Below, piece by piece: positions 1 to 6,994 of a stretch of DNA of 24,522 bases. Under the pieces are notes generated by a model, which saw only the letters and a list, made by a program, of their open reading frames with translations, was not told the origin of the DNA and did not search any database. Origin of the DNA: Trebonia sp036509215. Lineage in GTDB: Bacteria > Actinomycetota > Actinomycetes > Streptosporangiales > Streptosporangiaceae. The number at the start of each line of letters is the position of its first letter. Position 1 is the first letter of the stretch. The position numbers and the translations under genes are program-made. The stretch is from positions 1 through 24,522 of the forward strand of contig DATCGA010000504.1 in NCBI GenBank assembly GCA_036509215.1. The letters run 5' to 3'.

Positions 1-199
1 GCAGCCGCCACCAGCCCGCCAGCGCGTTGTGCACGCTCGCGCCGACGCTGTTGTGCGCCCACGGCGGCCCCTTCGGCACCACCGGCCGGTCGAGGTAGCT
101 CATCCGGTACCGGCGGGGGCAGTCCAGCCAGGTGGACAGCCGGGTCGGCGTGCACGAGTAGAGACGCCTCGGCATGCCCTCGAAGCCGAGTTGCTCCAC
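1..199 (-). CDS. RecB-like PD-(D/E)XK nuclease, N-terminal part only
   Basis: The reading frame stays open from a GTG at 199 (or an ATG at 175) to the window edge, giving about 66 residues. The visible part includes RLSTWLDCPRRYRMSYLDRP followed by AHNSVGASVHNALAGWW. This matches the start of the actinobacterial RecB-family exonuclease group (PD-(D/E)XK superfamily, PF12705-like): the Cys-Pro-Arg-Arg-Tyr and the Gly-x-x-x-His-x-Ala-Leu motifs are typical, the His being the first active-site-region residue. The catalytic D and ExK residues would lie beyond the window. The GTG overlaps the TAG stop of the upstream MBL-fold gene by one base (TAGTG), so the two are probably translationally coupled. 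The role in DNA processing or repair is inferred from the family. Confidence 0.8.
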   Translation of the reverse strand, partial: MEQLGFEGMPRRLYSCTPTRLSTWLDCPRRYRMSYLDRPVVPKGPPWAHNSVGASVHNALAGWWRL

Positions 200-822
200 T
201 ACAGGTCCGTGATGGTCGGCCCGGCCGTCACCCAGCCGTCGAACCGCTTGGCGGCGTCGGCGATCGTCGTCTCCTCGCCGTGGCCGGGCAGCACCCTGGT
301 CTCCGGCGGGAGGTCGAGCAGCCGCTCGCCGATCGCGGTGAGCTGGCCCGCGAAGTCGGGGTACTCCCCGTCGTGGGGGACCGGCCCGACCGCCGCCAGC
401 GTGTCGCCGGTGAACACGAGCTCGAGATCCTCGCAGTACAGGCTCACCGAGCCGGGCGTGTGACCGGGCGTGTGAATGACCTCGAGGGCCACGTCGGCCA
501 CCTCGAACCGGCCGCCGTGCGCCATCTCGATCTCGGGCTGGACATCCGCGTGCGACATCCGCCAGAAGAGCCGGTCCGAGCGGTGCAGCGCCACCGGCGC
601 CTCGTCCCGCCCGGCCACCTCGACCGCCGCCGCGACGTGCCTCTCGTGCCCGTGGGTGCAGATCACGGCGACGATCTCGCGCTCCCCGACCTGCTCGAAC
701 ACGGCCTCGGCGTCATCGCCGGGATCGATGACGATCACCTCGTCGTCGTCCCCGATCACCCAGCCGTTGCATTCCGCGCCGATCGCGGCGACGTCCTGCT
801 CCGCAATCTGCGCTGACCACAT
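199..822 (-). CDS. MBL-fold metallo-hydrolase with altered metal motif
   Basis: A 207-residue metallo-beta-lactamase-fold hydrolase of the glyoxalase II-like type. Metal-ligand motifs are visible in order: THGHERH (residues 56-62), HTPGHTPG (His121), FTGDT (Asp140) and LPGHG (His181). The usual first motif is HxHxDH; here the Asp is replaced by Arg (His57, His59, Arg61, His62), and the codons GAG AGG confirm it. That Asp normally binds the second metal, so the protein may bind one metal or have changed activity. I chose the ATG at 822 because a GGAG-like site lies just upstream; the frame stays open to 873. The gene lies between marC and the RecB-like nuclease, all on the same strand. The substrate is not evident. 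Confidence 0.82.
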   Translation of the reverse strand: MWSAQIAEQDVAAIGAECNGWVIGDDDEVIVIDPGDDAEAVFEQVGEREIVAVICTHGHERHVAAAVEVAGRDEAPVALHRSDRLFWRMSHADVQPEIEMAHGGRFEVADVALEVIHTPGHTPGSVSLYCEDLELVFTGDTLAAVGPVPHDGEYPDFAGQLTAIGERLLDLPPETRVLPGHGEETTIADAAKRFDGWVTAGPTITDL

Positions 823-923
823 CCGCTCCACCCGAGCGTCCACGACCGCACCTCCGCACCGAGCGCCGACCACGGCGCCGACCCATAATGCCCGGGGCCA
901 CTCTATTACCTGGATTACCCCGA

Positions 924-1529
924 TTATTTAGCTTGGGCGGCGAAGGCCAGCGCGGATTCGGCCACCAGCTGGACCGCGATCGCCGACAGCAGCAGGCCGG
1001 CGATCCGGGTGAGCAGCTCGACGCCGTTGTCGGTGAGGACGCGGTGAATGACCTCCGCGAACCGCATCGACAGCCAGGCCGCCAGCGCGACCCCGGCGAT
1101 CGCGAGCGCGAGCGCGACCACGTTGAGCGGGTGGTGAATGCGCTGCACGTAGAGCATCGTGGCCACGATCGCGCCCGGTCCGGCCAGCAGCGGCGTGCCC
1201 AGCGGCACGAACGCGACGTTGGTCTTCGCCCGCACGCTGGAGGTCGGCTCCTCCGTCTTGCCGGTCAGCAGCTGCAGCGAGACCAGCAGCAGGAGCAGGC
1301 CCCCGGCGCCCTCGAGCGCGGCCAGCTGCACCTGCGTGTAGTTCAGGATCACGCGGCCGAACAGCGCGAACGCCACGATCACGCTGAACGCCACCACCGC
1401 CGCCTGCCAGGCGAGCCGCCGCCTGGTCCGGACCGACCTGCCCCTGGTGAGAGCGAGGAACAGCGGCACGATGCCGGGCGGGTCGATGATCACGAACAGC
1501 GTGACGAACGCCTGCAGGAAGAACGTCAC
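924..1529 (-). CDS. MarC family integral membrane protein
   Basis: A 201-residue, very hydrophobic protein with about six membrane segments. The N-terminal signature FVTLFVIIDPPGIVPLFLALT and the later VPLGTPLLAGPGAI are characteristic of the MarC (UPF0056) family. The family sits in the cytoplasmic membrane and its transport role is unproven; the old link to multiple antibiotic resistance was withdrawn for E. coli MarC. The start is a GTG at 1529 that overlaps the TGA of the PHP gene by four bases (GTGA), which implies coupled translation. A longer open frame to 2162 is only the shadow of the PHP gene. Length and motif content are normal for the family. Confidence 0.9.
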   Translation of the reverse strand: MTFFLQAFVTLFVIIDPPGIVPLFLALTRGRSVRTRRRLAWQAAVVAFSVIVAFALFGRVILNYTQVQLAALEGAGGLLLLLVSLQLLTGKTEEPTSSVRAKTNVAFVPLGTPLLAGPGAIVATMLYVQRIHHPLNVVALALAIAGVALAAWLSMRFAEVIHRVLTDNGVELLTRIAGLLLSAIAVQLVAESALAFAAQAK

Positions 1530-2362
1530 GGCCGGGGCCCGGCCAGCGCCAGCAGCAGCTCGTACTCCTCGGCCGGCGTCGTGTCGACGCCGAGGCCGTG
1601 GTTGTTGAACGACCCGTGGTCGTCGCTGCCGCCGGTGGCGATCAGCCCCAGCGACTGCGCCAGCCCGGTCAGCCGGGCCCGTTCGGCCGGGTCGTGGTCG
1701 GGGTGGAACACCTCGATGCCGCACAGCCCGTTGTGGGCCAGCTTCACGATGACATCGTCCGATATTTCGTACCCGGGCGAGCGCGGGTGCGCGAGCACCG
1801 GGACGCCGCCGGCCGCCCTGATCAGGGAGATGCCGCGCGGCAGCTCGACCGCGTAGCGGTCGACGAAGGCGCGCCCGCCGTCGGCGATCCAGTCGGCCGT
1901 GAACGCGTCGGCCGGCGTCTCGACCGCGCCCGCCGCCGCCAGCGCGCGGGCGATGTGCGGGCGGCCGATGACCGCGCCGTCGGCGATCGCGGCCACCTGG
2001 TCCCAGCTGACGTCCGCGCCGAGCTCGCGCGCCCTGCCCACCATCGCCTTCGCGCGGTAGGTGCGGTCGTCGCGGATCTGGGCCGTCTCGGCGCCGAGCT
2101 CGGCGTTGTCGGGATCGAAGAGGTAGCCGAGCAGGTGGGCGCTCCGCCCGTCGAACTGGCACGAGAGCTCCATGCCAGGGACCAGCGTCAGGCCCGATTC
2201 GAGCGCGTCGCGGGCGGCGGCGATCCCGGCCTGCGTGTCGTGGTCGGTCAGCGCCAGCACGTCGAGGCCGGCCACGTGAGCGCGCCTGACCACCTCGGCC
2301 GGGTCGTCGGTGCCGTCCGAGGCGTTGCTGTGAACGTGAAGGTCGATGCGCACGGCCGCCAT
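1526..2362 (-). CDS. PHP domain metal-dependent phosphoesterase (TrpH/YciV-like)
   Basis: A 278-residue PHP-domain protein. Metal-binding motifs are all present: DLHVHSNASDGT (His9, His11), LALTDHD (Asp40, His41), Glu65, GRPHIA (His136), AHPR (His192), EVFHPDH (His223) and GGSDDHG (Asp247/His249). This set fits the stand-alone TrpH/YciV group, whose E. coli member (RNase AM) removes 5' nucleotides from RNA and acts on 3',5'-bisphosphate nucleotides; that function is by family only. The ATG at 2362 is preferred over the more distal start at 2386, and GTG 2353 is also possible; none has a clear ribosome-binding site. It is followed by marC with a 4-nt overlap and preceded by the DUF6758 gene 31 nt upstream. 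Confidence 0.9.
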   Translation of the reverse strand: MAAVRIDLHVHSNASDGTDDPAEVVRRAHVAGLDVLALTDHDTQAGIAAARDALESGLTLVPGMELSCQFDGRSAHLLGYLFDPDNAELGAETAQIRDDRTYRAKAMVGRARELGADVSWDQVAAIADGAVIGRPHIARALAAAGAVETPADAFTADWIADGGRAFVDRYAVELPRGISLIRAAGGVPVLAHPRSPGYEISDDVIVKLAHNGLCGIEVFHPDHDPAERARLTGLAQSLGLIATGGSDDHGSFNNHGLGVDTTPAEEYELLLALAGPRP

Positions 2363-2393
2363 CGTATCGGCCCGTCGGCCGGGCACGCCGTCC

Positions 2394-3017
2394 TCAGGCC
2401 GGCAGGCGGGTGCAGAGGGCGCCGAACGGGAGGTCCAGGTCCTGCTCGGGGTCGCGCAGGTCGCGCAGCGCCAGCGGCTCGACCATGAGCGCGCCCGCGG
2501 TGTCGGGCCAGAGCACGATCCAGACCCAGCTCGCGGCCACCTCGCCGACGAACACGGCCTTCCCGGCCGACTCCACCACCCACAGCGGCGCCTCGTGGTT
2601 GGCGACCTTGACGGTGGCGTGCGGCGCCCGCCGGGCGAACCCGTCGCCCGGGTCGGGGCCGGGCAGGCCGGCCAGGCCCGCGCCGAGGCCGACGCCCGGC
2701 TCCTCGGCCACGATCAGCAGGTCGGCCGGGCCGCCGAGCGGGTTGGGGCCGGACAGCGCCACCGCCGAGGCGCGGGCGCCGGTGCGCTCGTCCCCGGCTC
2801 CGGTGAACCCGCTGACCAGCCAGCCTGCGGGCAGCGGCCAGGGCAGCCAGACCGGCACCGTGGTGTGGCTGGCGAGCAGCTGCAGGCCATCACGCGACGG
2901 CAGCCGGGCCGGGGCCAGCGGCGCGATCTCGCCGTGCAGGTCGCAGCACCATGCGCTGGTCCACACCGTTGGGGCGTGCGCAAGGCTTCGGCAACGCGGG
3001 CATACCGCTCTGTCCAT
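2394..3017 (-). CDS. DUF6758 family protein
   Basis: A 207-residue protein that matches the actinobacterial DUF6758 family along its length. It starts with a zinc-ribbon-like segment, CPRCRSL...CCDLHG, followed by the family blocks VPVWLPWPLPAGWLVSGF, GPNPLGGPADLLIVAEEPGVGLGA and WVWIVLWPDTAGALM. No signal peptide or transmembrane segment is obvious. The function is unknown. I chose the ATG at 3017, which places the CxxC four residues after the start as in relatives; the frame is open to 3059. It is the first gene of the run DUF6758-PHP-marC and is separated from the CitE-like gene by 104 nt, enough for a promoter. The same DUF6758/PHP/MarC neighbourhood is common in actinomycetes (recalled, not searched). 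Confidence 0.85.
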   Translation of the reverse strand: MDRAVCPRCRSLAHAPTVWTSAWCCDLHGEIAPLAPARLPSRDGLQLLASHTTVPVWLPWPLPAGWLVSGFTGAGDERTGARASAVALSGPNPLGGPADLLIVAEEPGVGLGAGLAGLPGPDPGDGFARRAPHATVKVANHEAPLWVVESAGKAVFVGEVAASWVWIVLWPDTAGALMVEPLALRDLRDPEQDLDLPFGALCTRLPA

Positions 3018-3121
3018 CACGCTGCGCGCGTTCCTACCCAACCGGGCGTGATTGCACACGTCCGGGCGAAGGCGGCGGGAGTGGGGCTACCCGAGCGGGA
3101 GGGCGCTGGCGGGCTGGAGGG

Positions 3122-4072
3122 CTAGCTTGGCCTTGGGAGCCCGGCCGCCTCGCCCTTGGCCGCGACCGCCAGCGCCATCTTGCGGGACGCCTCGTCGATC
3201 ATCTCGCCGTCGAGCATCACCGCGCCGCGCCGGTCGACGTCGGTCGCCTGCCGGTAGGCGTCGAGGATGCGCAGCGCCCGCGCGTAGTCCGCCGCCGACG
3301 GGGTGAACACCTCGTTGACCACCTCGACCTGGGCCGGGTGCAGGACCCACTTGCCGTCGAAGCCGAGCGCGGCGACGCTGGTCGCGGCCGCGCGCAGGCC
3401 GTCCGCGTCGCCGATCTTGGCGTACGGGCCGTCGATCGCCTGCAGGCCGTTGGCCTTGGCGGCGACCAGCATCCGCATCAGCGCGTAGTGGTGGGCGTCG
3501 AACGCGTACCCCTCGGGCTGGCCCCCCACGGTCAGCGAGCGCATCCCGATCGAGGCCATGAAGTCGGCCGGGCCGAAGACGAGCGAGACCAGCCGCCGCG
3601 ACGCCGCCGCGATCGCCTCGACCGCCGCCAGGCCGGCCGCGTCCTCGATCTGGGCCTCGATCCCGACCGAGCCGGCCGGCAGGCCGGCCGCCTGCTCGAC
3701 CTGGCCGAGCAGCACGTCGAGCCAGACGACGGCGGCGGGCGAGCTGACCTTGGGCAGCACCAGCGAGTCGACCGCGCCGGGGGCGGACCGGACCACCGCG
3801 ATCACGTCCTGGTACGCCCACGGGGTGGTCGCGCCGTTCACCCGGACCGCCACCAGCTTGCGGCCGAAGCCGCCCGCCAGCAGCGCCGCCACCGCGAGCT
3901 CGCGGGCGGCGGGCTTGGCGGCCGGGGCGACCGAGTCCTCCAGGTCGAGCATCACCTCGTCGGCGGCCAGATCCCGCGCCTTGGCCAGGAACCGCTCGCT
4001 GCTGGCGGGCACCGACATGCACGTCCGGCGCGGCCGGGACGCAGCGTCTATGTCTACCTGGTCATCGTCCAC
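3122..4072 (-). CDS. HpcH/HpaI aldolase / CitE family CoA-ester lyase
   Basis: A 316-residue TIM-barrel lyase of the citrate lyase beta / malyl-CoA lyase type. Visible family landmarks are RPRRTCMSVPASSERFLAKA at the N-terminus, DEVMLDLEDSVAP, RVNG (Arg about 77, CoA/substrate contact), GIEAQIED (Glu139, metal ligand), FGPADFMASIGM (Asp170, metal ligand) and LGFDGKWVLHPAQV near the C-terminus. Close relatives in actinomycetes cleave or form malyl-CoA or beta-methylmalyl-CoA, for example in the ethylmalonyl-CoA pathway; the substrate here cannot be told. I chose GTG 4072 so that the protein begins just before RPRRTCMSVP. The frame runs on to 4222 without family similarity. It stands alone and diverges from efeO. 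Confidence 0.87.
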   Translation of the reverse strand: MDDDQVDIDAASRPRRTCMSVPASSERFLAKARDLAADEVMLDLEDSVAPAAKPAARELAVAALLAGGFGRKLVAVRVNGATTPWAYQDVIAVVRSAPGAVDSLVLPKVSSPAAVVWLDVLLGQVEQAAGLPAGSVGIEAQIEDAAGLAAVEAIAAASRRLVSLVFGPADFMASIGMRSLTVGGQPEGYAFDAHHYALMRMLVAAKANGLQAIDGPYAKIGDADGLRAAATSVAALGFDGKWVLHPAQVEVVNEVFTPSAADYARALRILDAYRQATDVDRRGAVMLDGEMIDEASRKMALAVAAKGEAAGLPRPS

Positions 4073-4202
4073 CTGCGCACGATATCGCGGGGGGTGCGGG
4101 AATTGCGGTCCGGGAGTCAGCCGGGCCCGTTCGGGATGACGCTTGCGCGACTTTGACTTTCTGATGTCCGGCAGTTGAGGAGCAGGTGAACGTTTGAGTT
4201 CA

Positions 4203-4239
4203 GCACCGTCTCCGGGGGACATCCCCGCAGAAACGGTGC
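4203..4239. repeat. Nested inverted repeat upstream of efeO
   Basis: A 7-bp inverted repeat (GCACCGT at 4203-4209, ACGGTGC at 4233-4239) encloses a second 5-bp stem (CGGGG at 4213-4217, CCCCG at 4223-4227). It sits between the divergent CitE-like gene and efeO, ending 15 nt before the efeO ATG. A TATCGT hexamer (4241-4246) follows and fits a -10 element that would give a nearly leaderless efeO mRNA. The repeat could therefore be an operator overlapping the promoter, or a 5' RNA hairpin if transcription starts further upstream. It does not resemble the IdeR/DtxR iron box. Confidence 0.45.
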
Positions 4240-4254
4240 CTATCGTTTGTGACC

Positions 4255-5427
4255 ATGGGCACCAGACGCCTGCGCCTCGCCGCGCAGTTCGCCGCCGCCG
4301 GGGCGGCGCTCGCGGCGACCCTCACCGCCTGCGGTTCCGGCGGCAGCGGCGGCCAGCCGGCCAACGAGATCACGATCAGCAGCAACGGCTGCGGCGGGAC
4401 GTGGTCGCTGGCCAAGCCCGGCTGGCACACGTTCGAGATCAACAACCAGGGGACCGGCGGGGCCGAGGTCGACCTGATCAACCCGGCCGACGGCGCGATC
4501 TACGCCGAGATCGAGAACTCCGGCCCGGCCACCGTCACGCCGATGAGCCTGGACGTCGGGTCGGGCAGGTACGCGTTCCTGTGCTCGTTCGCCGACTTCA
4601 ACCCGCAGCAGGGCGCCACCGTCACCGTGCCCGGTCAGGTGGCCGGCGCCCCGGCGATCATGCCGATCACCTACAACGAGCTCATCCCCCTGGCCAAGAA
4701 GTACGTGACCGAGCAGGAAGCGCAGATCAAGGTGCTGGCGTCGGAGACGGCGCCGCTCGCCGCCGCGGTCCGCGGCGGGGACCTGGCGACCGCGCGCCGC
4801 GACTGGCTGACGGCCCACCTGCAGTACGAGACGCTGGGCGACGCCTACGGCGCGTTCGGGAACTTCGACACCGAGATCGACGGCCGGGCGGACGCGGTCG
4901 GGGTGAACAGCCCGCAGTGGACCGGTTTCTACCGGCTGGAGTACGGCCTGTGGCACGGCCAGTCGCTGACGTCGCTCGTTCCGGTCGCCGACGCCCTCAA
5001 CAAGAACGTCGGCCAGCTGGTCACCTGGTGGCCGACGCAGGAGGTCATGCTGTCCGACCTCGGGCGGCGCGCGCACGAGGTCATCGAGAACGCGCTCGAG
5101 TTCCAGCTCACCGGGCACGACGACTACGGCAGCGGCAGCACCCTCGCGAGCACGGTCGCCGCCATCGCCGCCAGCCGGGTGCTGCTCGCCCTGCTGCACC
5201 CGCTGCTGGCGACCAGGTACCCGGGGCTGCCCTCGGTCTACACCGGGCTTGACCGGCTGCAGGCGCTGCTTGAGAAGGAGCGGCGGCCGGACGGCTGGTG
5301 GGTACCTGAATCGGCGCTGCCGGCCTCCGCCCGGCAGGCGATCGACGCCGCCTGCGGCCAGGTGCTGCAGGAACTCGCCCCCATCGCGGCAATCACCGAG
5401 CCGAGGAACACCCTCAATGCCTTCTGA
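4255..5427 (+). CDS. efeO: EfeO iron-uptake lipoprotein (cupredoxin + M75 domain)
   Basis: A 390-residue secreted lipoprotein. The signal sequence ends in a lipobox LTAC, so the mature protein starts at a lipid-modified Cys about residue 26. An EfeO-type cupredoxin domain follows (about residues 35-130, with Cys in NGCGG and in YAFLCSF), then a peptidase-M75 / imelysin-like EfeO domain (about 140-385) with AHLQYETLGDAYGAF. EfeO works with EfeU and EfeB in ferrous or ferric iron uptake. The normally conserved GFHRIE/HxxE motif of the M75 domain reads GFYRLEYGLWHG here, so the His is Tyr (TAC). The ATG at 4255 is preferred; a GTG at 4249 is in frame. The gene overlaps efeB by 11 nt. No efeU lies nearby. 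Confidence 0.9.
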   Translation: MGTRRLRLAAQFAAAGAALAATLTACGSGGSGGQPANEITISSNGCGGTWSLAKPGWHTFEINNQGTGGAEVDLINPADGAIYAEIENSGPATVTPMSLDVGSGRYAFLCSFADFNPQQGATVTVPGQVAGAPAIMPITYNELIPLAKKYVTEQEAQIKVLASETAPLAAAVRGGDLATARRDWLTAHLQYETLGDAYGAFGNFDTEIDGRADAVGVNSPQWTGFYRLEYGLWHGQSLTSLVPVADALNKNVGQLVTWWPTQEVMLSDLGRRAHEVIENALEFQLTGHDDYGSGSTLASTVAAIAASRVLLALLHPLLATRYPGLPSVYTGLDRLQALLEKERRPDGWWVPESALPASARQAIDAACGQVLQELAPIAAITEPRNTLNAF

Positions 5428-6748
5428 ATCGCCGGACTCGCCATCGTCGGCTGAATCGACGCCATCGCGGCCGCAGGCGCCCCGGCCGGCCCGGCGGTCG
5501 TTCCTGCGCGGAATGGCCGGCGGCGTCGCGGGCGGCGTGATCGCCGGCGGCGCCGCGGGCGCGGCGGCCGGGTACGCCTACCGGGGCGCGCCCGCCGACC
5601 CGTCCGCCGCCGCCGACCAGGCGTTCGCGGACGGGCTGCTGCCGCCGGTCCCGTTCCACGCGAAGCACCAGGCCGGCATCCTGCCCAAGGCGTCGCGGGC
5701 CACGGCGGTGGTGTCGTTCGACGTGACCGCGCAGAGCCGGGCGGACCTGGTCGAGCTGTTCCAGACGGTGACCGACCGGGCCCGGTTCCTGACCGCGGGC
5801 GGCACGCCCCCGGTGGTGGGCATCGGCGGGCCGCCGTCGGACTCGGGCGTCCTCGGGCCGACGGTGACGCCGAACGGGCTCACGGTGACGTTCGGGGTCG
5901 GCTCGACGCTCTTCGACGACCGGTACGGGCTCGCGTCCCTGCGGCCCGCGCACCTGGTCCCGATGACGTCGTTCCCGAACGACGACCTCGACCCGGCCCA
6001 GTGCGGCGGCGACCTGATCCTCCAGCTCAGCGCGGGCAACTCGGACACCGTGGTGCACGCGCTGCGGGACATCGCCAAGAGCACCCGCGGCGGCATGCAG
6101 GCGAACTGGCGGATCGACGGCTTCACCTCGCCTGCCCGGCCGTCCGGCACCGTGCCCCGCAACCTGCTGGGGTTCATGGACGGCATCGCCAACCCGTCGG
6201 TGGCCTCCGCGACAACGATGGACTCGCTGGTCTGGGTCGAGCCCGGCGCCGCCCGCGAGCCGGCCTGGACCGCCAACGGCAGCTACTTCGTGGTCCGGCT
6301 GATCAGGATGCTGGTCGAGTTCTGGGACCGGGTGGACGTGGGCGAGCAGGAGACGATGATCGGGCGGCGGCGTCCGACCGGCTTCCCGCTCGACGGCAGC
6401 TCGATCTTCGCGGCGCCGGACTACGCGAACGACCCGACCGGCGACGTCGTCCCGCTGACGGCGCACATCCGGCTGGCGAACCCGCGCACCGCGCAGAGCG
6501 CGGCCAGCCAGATCCTGCGCCGGGGCTACAACTACGACCGCGGCCTCGACGAGGCCGGCGACCTCGACATGGGGCTCATCTTCACCTGCTTCCAGCAGGA
6601 CATCGAGCGCCAGTTCGCGGCGGTGCAGACCCGGCTGATCGGCGAGCCGCTGGTCGACTACATCAGCCCGTTCGGCGGCGGCTACTTCCTCGCCCTGCCC
6701 GGCGTGACCGGGCCGAGCGACTACTACGGCCGGGCAATGCTGGCCTGA
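5417..6748 (+). CDS. efeB: EfeB, Tat-secreted DyP-type heme peroxidase
   Basis: A 443-residue dye-decolourising peroxidase of the EfeB subfamily. A twin-arginine signal is clear: RRSFLRG (residues 26-32) followed by a Gly/Ala-rich hydrophobic stretch. Heme and catalytic residues are present: GFMDGIANP with the distal Asp (Asp255, the GxxDG motif), AHIRLANPR with the proximal heme ligand His350, and ILRRGYNYDRG with the distal Arg about 369. The C-terminal FGGGYFLALPG is also typical. EfeB oxidises ferrous iron or acts on heme outside the membrane and partners EfeO. The ATG at 5417 lies inside the end of efeO (11-nt overlap), so translation is probably coupled. The frame is open far upstream but only as the efeO shadow. 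Confidence 0.92.
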   Translation: MPSESPDSPSSAESTPSRPQAPRPARRSFLRGMAGGVAGGVIAGGAAGAAAGYAYRGAPADPSAAADQAFADGLLPPVPFHAKHQAGILPKASRATAVVSFDVTAQSRADLVELFQTVTDRARFLTAGGTPPVVGIGGPPSDSGVLGPTVTPNGLTVTFGVGSTLFDDRYGLASLRPAHLVPMTSFPNDDLDPAQCGGDLILQLSAGNSDTVVHALRDIAKSTRGGMQANWRIDGFTSPARPSGTVPRNLLGFMDGIANPSVASATTMDSLVWVEPGAAREPAWTANGSYFVVRLIRMLVEFWDRVDVGEQETMIGRRRPTGFPLDGSSIFAAPDYANDPTGDVVPLTAHIRLANPRTAQSAASQILRRGYNYDRGLDEAGDLDMGLIFTCFQQDIERQFAAVQTRLIGEPLVDYISPFGGGYFLALPGVTGPSDYYGRAMLA

Positions 6749-6982
6749 CCACGCGCCCGGCGCTTCACCGCGCCCCGCGCCCCGCCGTACGAGTTGAACG
6801 CGCAGGAAACTCTAAGCGTCCCCTGCCCCTGCACTAATTGTTGGCTTCCCGTTTGCCTGCGCGTCAGATTGCCCGCGCGGGCACGTAAATCAACTATGAG
6901 ACCGTCTGGCACGGGGTTGCGCCCGAGCGCTCCCTGGCGGGGGCCATCCGTGACGCCCGCCGATGAAGTCAAGCAGAATCTC

Positions 6983-6988
6983 AGGAGG
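6983..6988 (+). promoter_or_regulatory. Ribosome-binding site of the phosphoesterase gene
   Basis: AGGAGG is a perfect Shine-Dalgarno sequence 6 nt before the ATG at 6995. It decides this start over the in-frame upstream starts reaching back to 6794. The efeB-phosphoesterase gap (6749-6994) also holds a perfect short palindrome, GCCCGCGCGGGC, near 6871-6882. Confidence 0.8.
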
Positions 6989-6994
6989 CTAGGA

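Noticed and set aside
1530..2162. An N-terminal extension of the MarC frame giving 412 residues
   Set aside because: The extra part lies in another frame of the PHP gene and is Arg-rich nonsense; the family start is GTG 1529.
5249..5416. Upstream extension of efeB as a fused protein with efeO
   Set aside because: The upstream part is the out-of-frame efeO sequence; a twin-arginine signal begins properly after ATG 5417.
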